A stretch of DNA of 64,000 nt from positions 15,668,931-15,732,930 of the forward strand of contig JABBOT010000014.1 in assembly GCA_016165875.1 (NCBI GenBank). The letters are read 5' to 3'. Origin of the DNA: Acanthopleura granulata. Its lineage: Eukaryota; Mollusca; Polyplacophora; Chitonida; Chitonidae. The position numbers and the translations under genes are program-made. Below are positions 59,300 through 64,000 of the stretch, piece by piece (the first letter of the stretch is position 1; the number at the start of each line of letters is the position of its first letter). A model generated the notes under the pieces. That model was not told the DNA's origin. It saw only the letters and a list, made by a program, of their open reading frames with translations, and did no database searches.

Positions 59300-59945
59300 A
59301 CACTTCTGCCCACCCACTCCATCCCAGACTGCAGATCCGCACGAGTACAGATTTAAAGATATTAACACTCTGAAGAAAGAGTTAGAAGGTGAGAGAGACA
59401 AGAAATACCACTGGACAGTCAACGCAGTTGATGGTATTGATACTGTAAGCATAGGTCTGGGCGTCGTCGGAATCGAAGTGTTCTCCACGATAATTGCTGC
59501 TCTAGCTATAGGCATGTGGCCTTCTCAGTGGAGTGAGTAAGTTTTTTACCCGGCGCCTCTCCGTCAAATGTAAGAAACGCAGTGAAATTCGCTTACTGGT
59601 TGAGAGTAAGCTTGATTTCATCACAGACCACGTCTCTACAACGCTGATTGAGGGAAAGATTTCGGATACCAAGTTTCGGTTAATAATCGGTGAAGTCGAG
59701 AAATACCAAGAAATGAAACAACAGATCCAATGTGGTACAGTGCATAACTCGATTTCATTACATTTATTTATTTATTTGATTGGTGTTTCACGCCCTACTC
59801 AAGAATATTTCAATTATACGACGGCGGGCAACATTATGGTGGGAGGAAATCCGATTTCATGAGATAAGAAAACTAAAGACCAGTTAGTGCAACAGGGATA
59901 GGACGAAGTTCGCACATCTTTCATGAAAATACTATGCAATTGAAT
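59300..59945 (+). pseudogene. element gene E homologue, interrupted by a SINE
   Basis: Frame from about 59335: a charged helix, a hydrophobic segment (IGLGVVGIEVFSTIIAALAI), then FFTRRLSVKCKKRSEIRLLV and KFRLIIGEVEKYQEMKQQIQ. A SINE inserted at 59759-59851 separates the last 30 residues, which resume after it. A frameshift follows the hydrophobic segment. Predicted membrane protein with a long soluble C-terminal helix bundle. Confidence 0.6.
59759..59851 (-). mobile_element. SINE fragment with 9-bp target duplication
   Basis: A 93-bp 5'-truncated SINE in reverse orientation, flanked by CGATTTCAT at 59750-59758 and 59852-59860. It proves a retroposition into gene E of element 2. Confidence 0.9.
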
Positions 59946-60236
59946 GTTTTGGTAGAAAGGTGGGATACCGGCGTGCGATATGCTGATAGTATTATTCCCA
60001 AGTCGGCAATGAGATGTGTGCGTCACGGTTATCCAATATACTCATTGTGACGGCAATTGGGGTCTAGTGGGGTTTAGATACATATTTTCTACACAAACTT
60101 TTCAACGCTATACAAGACCAGACAGATGAAATCACCAGGCTTAATCATAAATTACATGATCTCATTTGGTCTATAATTAAATTCTGCCGGGCCTCCAGAC
60201 TCCAACTTGCTAAACTAAAGAAAAACAAATCCCTTC

Positions 60237-60491
60237 TCACGTCCCGCCGGAGTCGGGTAGGATTTTAATTTTCTTTTTCATTTTATGCGATTTGGGACTC
60301 TGGAGGCCTTTTTCCGCTGGGAAGTGCTTCCCATAGGCCTGTGGGTTCTGGTCGCCCATCTTAGGCATGTAGGCTTCCTGCAATACCACACCCGTCTCCG
60401 GGCTAAACCATCCTAGAGATTTGAACCCCCAATATGTGAGACGTGACTGGCGAGTACCGTTACCGGTCTTTGGGAGATCCCACCACTCCAC
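60237..60491 (-). CDS. conserved small ORF F, element 2 arm
   Basis: An 84-residue frame starting MEWWDLPKTGNGTRQSRL, with WGFKSLGWFSPETGVVLQEA and YGKHFPAEKGLQSPKSHK. The inverted copy at 61990-62199 encodes nearly the same peptide. It runs antisense to gene E and is absent from element 1. Trp/Lys-rich, no membrane segment, no cysteine. Function unknown; it could also be a second inserted repeat. Confidence 0.4.
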   Translation of the reverse strand: MEWWDLPKTGNGTRQSRLTYWGFKSLGWFSPETGVVLQEAYMPKMGDQNPQAYGKHFPAEKGLQSPKSHKMKKKIKILPDSGGT

Positions 60492-60970
60492 TCGCCGTTG
60501 GAGTAACTTACCTGCGAAGTTATATATTTATACCTCCCAAACCCTGTTGCATATTTTAGTGGGGAAAATGTACCTATCTTACGCAGAAAAAAACACGCTG
60601 ATGAACAATATCACTTTAGTTTTTGTCCAGAACGACTATTTTTGCTGAATTGCGCATATAAAAATATACCAGTCATCCAATTCCACAATGCCATGTGGTA
60701 GACATGGCGCAGATACTGAGAGCTCGGTTCATAAGGAAAATCGGTAATTTATAGCTTCGACATATTTCTATATTTACACCAGCTAGTTGTAGACTATTTT
60801 ATCAATCGTTAGAAGTGAAGATAGACAAGATAGAAGGCCTAATGCTATGGCAGTGATTTACACACTAATGGTGTACTCATAAATAGGTCAGAAGACATAT
60901 ATAAGCAGTGCTATCAGCCTGTGAGCAGCAGGAGTGCGAATGCACTAATTAATGGGAGTACCCTCACGAC

Positions 60971-61280
60971 CCTTGGAGCCCTCCCAGCCCCTGTTCCGAC
61001 TAATTTCTCCTACACATTAAGCCATATGGTGCCCGTACAGAACTTTTTGTCAATTATCTATGTACACAAACGGGGTGTTGACATTCAGAGATAGTTGCCC
61101 CAGCTCCTAGTCCGGCTAGTTTCTGCTGCACATCAAGCCATATGCTGTCCAGCTACATAAACGTTTGCCTATTATCTATGTGCACAAATGCCCGCTCGCG
61201 TATATAAAATTTTCCCAATTATGTATGTAGACAAACGGGCTTTGACATTCAGAAAAAACACAGGACATAGGAGAACAAGA
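60971..61280 (+). repeat. terminal repeat of element 3 with sub-repeats
   Basis: Matches the element 1 ends (GGAGCCCTCCCAG outer edge, then ACATTAAGCCATATGG). The unit CATCAAGCCATATG followed by a run ending near GACATTCAG is present about three times, making this end longer than in element 1. Confidence 0.65.
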
Positions 61281-61469
61281 CTTACCACAACAGCTCCGGA
61301 CAGGCCAGCTTAAACTCGGACTTTGTGAAGATGCACTTTGTCCAGATGTGGGAGCGGCTCGAGACGGTGAGGTACCAGTTCGACCTCGCTTACAGTAAGC
61401 CGAAAGTTGTTATGCAATACAGGATATACTGGGGATATACACTAGCGTACCTGCTTGTACCATATAAAT
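61281..61469 (+). CDS. sub-terminal ORF G, element 3
   Basis: The frame NSSGQASLNSDFVKMHF onward stays open for about 60 codons to a TAG near 61469 and matches the sub-terminal sequence of element 1 (25505-25330), where a stop interrupts it. The hydrophobic end (YWGYTLAYLLVPY) is not shared. No start codon is obvious. Confidence 0.35.
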
Positions 61470-61989
61470 AGCTCGATTGAGAGCCAGTTGACCTGAATAG
61501 CTGGCGAGACCAGCCACCATATATTTATCTAACTAGGTAAATGAACACAGTGTGTTATATCCTGTATACCATACATACCACCTTCCGAGGTAGAATCCAG
61601 TCTTCTGACATATATATGTGTATGCCAGAGAGCTGTGCAACGCACAGGCAATATATTAGCCCCTCTATTATGTATACCATTAGTCCTATCGCTTGATAAA
61701 ATAGTCTACAACTATATAGTATCATACGGAGGCTATATTAGCGATTCTTCAATGTGAACTGAGCTCTAAGTTTTTGACACCATGTCTACCGCGTGGCTTT
61801 TTGGGGAAAATGACCAGCATATGTTTATATTTCAGCGAAAATTGTCTCTCTGGACAAAAACTGACGTGATATTCTTCATCAGCGCATCTTTCCACATCAG
61901 ATAGTTACTTTTGTGTCCAATATATGCGACAGGGTTTGGGAGGTATAAATATATAACTTCGCAGATAAGTTACTCGAACGAAGAGTGGA

Positions 61990-62199
61990 GTGGTGGGATC
62001 TCCCAAAAACCGTTACGGTGCACGCCAGTCACGTCTTTCTCACATCTGGGGGTTCAAACGCCTAAGATGTTTTAGCCCAAAGACGGGTGTGGTATTGCAG
62101 AAGGCTTGCATGCCTAAGATGGGCGACCAGTTCCCACAGGCCTATGGGAAGCACTTCCCAGTGGAAAAAGGCCTCCAGAGTCCCAAAGCGAATGCATGA
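61990..62199 (+). CDS. conserved small ORF F, element 3 arm
   Basis: A 69-residue counterpart of the ORF at 60491-60237: FSPKTGVVLQKACMPKMGDQ and YGKHFPVEKGLQSPK are almost unchanged, although the surrounding DNA has diverged. Confidence 0.4.
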   Translation: MVGSPKNRYGARQSRLSHIWGFKRLRCFSPKTGVVLQKACMPKMGDQFPQAYGKHFPVEKGLQSPKANA

Positions 62200-62579
62200 A
62201 AAAAGAAAATTAAAACCCTACGGGACTCCGGGGAACGTGGCACCGGTTTCGCACTTTTTTACTTTAATAAATCAGTATTTTAGGGGACTCCAACTAATCC
62301 GTCAGTTGGAGTCTGGCGGCCCGGCCTCAAGTATTTTACCATTGAGGCCTGGCAACACAGAGCAATATAAATCATGTAATTTATCATTGAGTCTCGTAAT
62401 TTCATCTGTCTGATCTTCTAGAGCGTTGTGAAGTTTGTGTATCATCCATACAGCTAGTCTCCACCTGATCCCAATTGCCGTCACAGTGAATACATTGGAT
62501 AAGCGTGATGGACACATCTTATAGCCGATTTGCGAGTAATACTACAATTATATGGAACGCCGGTATTCGACCTCTTTGT

Positions 62580-63225
62580 CCAGAAGTTCAATTGAGGGAT
62601 AGTCTTGTCATCAGTGTCACTCGCGCCTCGCCTCCTTCCTCCTGCACTAGTTCGTCTTTCGTTTTGTTATCGAATGAAATGGAGTTATGTACTGTGTCCG
62701 CTCGAATCTGCTGTTTCATTTCTCGGTATTTCTCGAATTCACCGAGTATTAACCGAAACTCGGTATCCAAAATTTTACTGGCAATTAGCGCTGTAGAGAC
62801 GTGGTCTGTGATGATATTAAGCCTATCCCCGGCCAGTAAGTGAATCTCATTGTGTTTCTTACCTTTGACACACAGACGCCGGCTTACAAACTTACTCATC
62901 CAAATGAGAAGGCCGCATACTAAGGCCGTGTCTTCCATGTCTATAGCGCTAGGAGTCGCAATTATCGTGAACAACGCTCCGACTCTGCCGACGCCCAGAC
63001 TCATGCTTACCGTAAGTAGCGTGGTAACAATGCCATCAACTGCGCTTACTGCCCTATGGTATTTTTTGCATAGAGCAGCTTTGGCATCTCTCTCGCTTTC
63101 CAATTCCTTTTTCAGAGAGCTAATATATTGTAATCTATGCTCGTGCGAATCTTCAGTCGGGGGTGGGGTGCAGAAGGATCTAATCCTGGATACAGCTGGG
63201 GCAATTTTTTGTAGACGCCGTCAGA
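62580..63225 (-). CDS. element gene E homologue, element 3 (most intact)
   Basis: The open frame 63103-62588 (171 aa) joins upstream to about 63225. An N-terminal charged stretch is followed by two hydrophobic segments (VTTLLTVSMSLGVGRVGALF and a second around ALVCGLLIW). Then come a basic patch (SKFVSRRLCVKGKKHNEIHL) and a helical C-terminal domain (ILDTEFRLILGEFEKYREMK) ending EARVTLMTRLSLN. This is the best-preserved of three copies. A membrane-anchored structural or entry-stage protein is possible by analogy with virus-like elements, but I know no assigned function. Confidence 0.6.
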
Positions 63226-63259
63226 ATGTTTAATTCTAAATCCGATATAACTTCAGCCT

Positions 63260-63590
63260 TTCTTCTCAACCGTACCAACTGAATGCCATGATCTAGATTT
63301 ATTCGATCCACACGCACCACGCCTGGACATTGCCTAACATAGTCTCGACCTTGTTAGATCTCGGAGGCATTTTGACAACGATCGTGACGTTTACACCCAC
63401 ATGTTCTTTCAGCCACTTAATCCTGAAGCCAAGGGTGTCGAAGGGGCCGGGAACTGGATTAGGATCGAATATAGTATCCAAAATGATCACGGAATGTGGA
63501 GGTAGCATTTTAATGGGAAATGGTGTGTTGATGCCGAGAAAAGATGCTGCCTCTGGACTTACTCCGATAATATAGCCCCCTTCCGGTCAT
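63260..63590 (-). pseudogene. C-terminal part of gene D, element 3
   Basis: Frame from about 63575: EGGYIIGVSPEAASFLGINT, then LPPHSVIILDTIFDPNP, then IKWLKEHVGVNVTIVVKMPP. Its upstream part has been deleted; sequence right of about 63590 belongs to the small membrane gene. Confidence 0.5.
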
Positions 63591-63930
63591 TTCATCACGT
63601 GGACTGGATATGAAACTGATCTGGTTGCACTATATGTGACCGACCGGCCGCGTAAATGACGCCAACTAAGGCGATAACCACAGGCTAAGTACTTTCGGCT
63701 GACCAGCTCACGGCCTTGCCTAATGTGCTGAGGAGCCCAAAAACGATGCCCCCCTATACTATCTGGGATATCCGCGGCGGCGTTACCGGCGAGCTTAGCT
63801 AGAAGCCTGCCCGGGGCGCACACTTGCTTGTTTACCCATTCCTTAACAGCACCCGTCGGCTGGGTTGCTGGGGCTGGTAGGGCAAGTGCCGCACCACCAG
63901 TTACCACACGGACCAGGACCCAACGCAGTT
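63590..63930 (-). pseudogene. small membrane protein homologue, element 3
   Basis: VTGGAALALPAPATQPTGAV and LLAKLAGNAAADIPDSIGG correspond to the gene at 56287-56595. The hydrophobic C-terminus is in another frame. Confidence 0.45.
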
Positions 63931-63939
63931 AGGATGTTG

Positions 63940-64000
63940 GCTATGGTGACTCCTGTTCGAGGAACAAAGTCCGAAGACGTTCGGCAAGAGTTGTGCCCTC
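63940..64000 (-). CDS. coiled-coil gene end, element 3 (cut by window)
   Basis: The minus strand reads the GTTLAERLRTLF region that ends the coiled-coil gene at 56246-56291. The rest lies outside the window. Confidence 0.45.

Larger units (their letters stand above)
55805..60940 (+). mobile_element. Polinton-like element 2 (5'- and 3'-truncated)
   Basis: GC-richer block homologous to element 1 in gene order for genes A (minus), D (plus) and E (plus), with an extra coiled-coil gene and small membrane gene at the left and an extra small gene F at the right. It has no polymerase and no terminal repeat of its own. The left edge cuts into the coiled-coil gene; at the right it is replaced by the inverted element 3. 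Confidence 0.7.
60971..64000 (-). mobile_element. Polinton-like element 3, inverted, runs off window
   Basis: Begins with a right-end terminal repeat (60971-61280, with three internal sub-repeats). Then come ORF G, ORF F, gene E, the end of gene D, and a junction at about 63590 directly into the small membrane gene and, at the window end, the coiled-coil gene. Compared with element 2 it lacks about 2.3 kb (gene A and most of gene D). It continues beyond 64000. Confidence 0.65.

Overview
The window is eukaryotic, intron-bearing, AT-rich animal DNA, most likely from a marine mollusc. The main clue is about twenty copies of one tRNA-derived SINE in both orientations. It has a tRNA-like head, a shared core around GGTTTCCTCCCACCATAATG, a tail with ATTCTTGAGTACGGCGT and an (AAAT)n end, which I associate with mollusc genomes from memory. 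There is no rRNA, no convincing tRNA gene, no CRISPR and no operon organisation.

Region 1 (3.4-14.9 kb) is a small clusterin-like locus. A complete six-exon plus-strand gene (11535-14881, 409 aa) has the ten-cysteine layout of clusterin (apolipoprotein J) and an RRRR furin-type site just before the beta-chain. It also has about 150 residues of amphipathic, LEA/apolipoprotein-like repeats at the end of the alpha-chain. A head-to-head minus-strand paralogue (6851-8706) is broken. A duplicated block of about 3 kb (3.45-6.65 kb, source-like copy 9.17-11.84 kb) left an orphan promoter and exon 1. A third relic (last two exons only) lies at 30.46-31.0 kb.

Region 2 (17.53-25.82 kb) is a GC-richer, decayed Polinton/Maverick (adintovirus-like) element. 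It has 240-bp terminal inverted repeats, a fragmented protein-primed type-B DNA polymerase, and a block of opposing small genes, two of them membrane proteins. Region 3 (55.8-64.0 kb) holds two related copies joined tail-to-tail as a large inverted repeat. Both lack polymerase in the window, and one is internally deleted and runs off the window end.

The rest is mostly intergenic mollusc DNA with SINEs, minisatellites, a hAT transposase relic (29.6-30.1 kb) and two copies of a THAP-coding DNA transposon (4.0-4.6 and 46.6-47.5 kb). It also holds one apparently intact gene for a Golgi-type glycosyltransferase-like protein on the minus strand (37662-38585) and a few isolated exon candidates whose genes I cannot complete.
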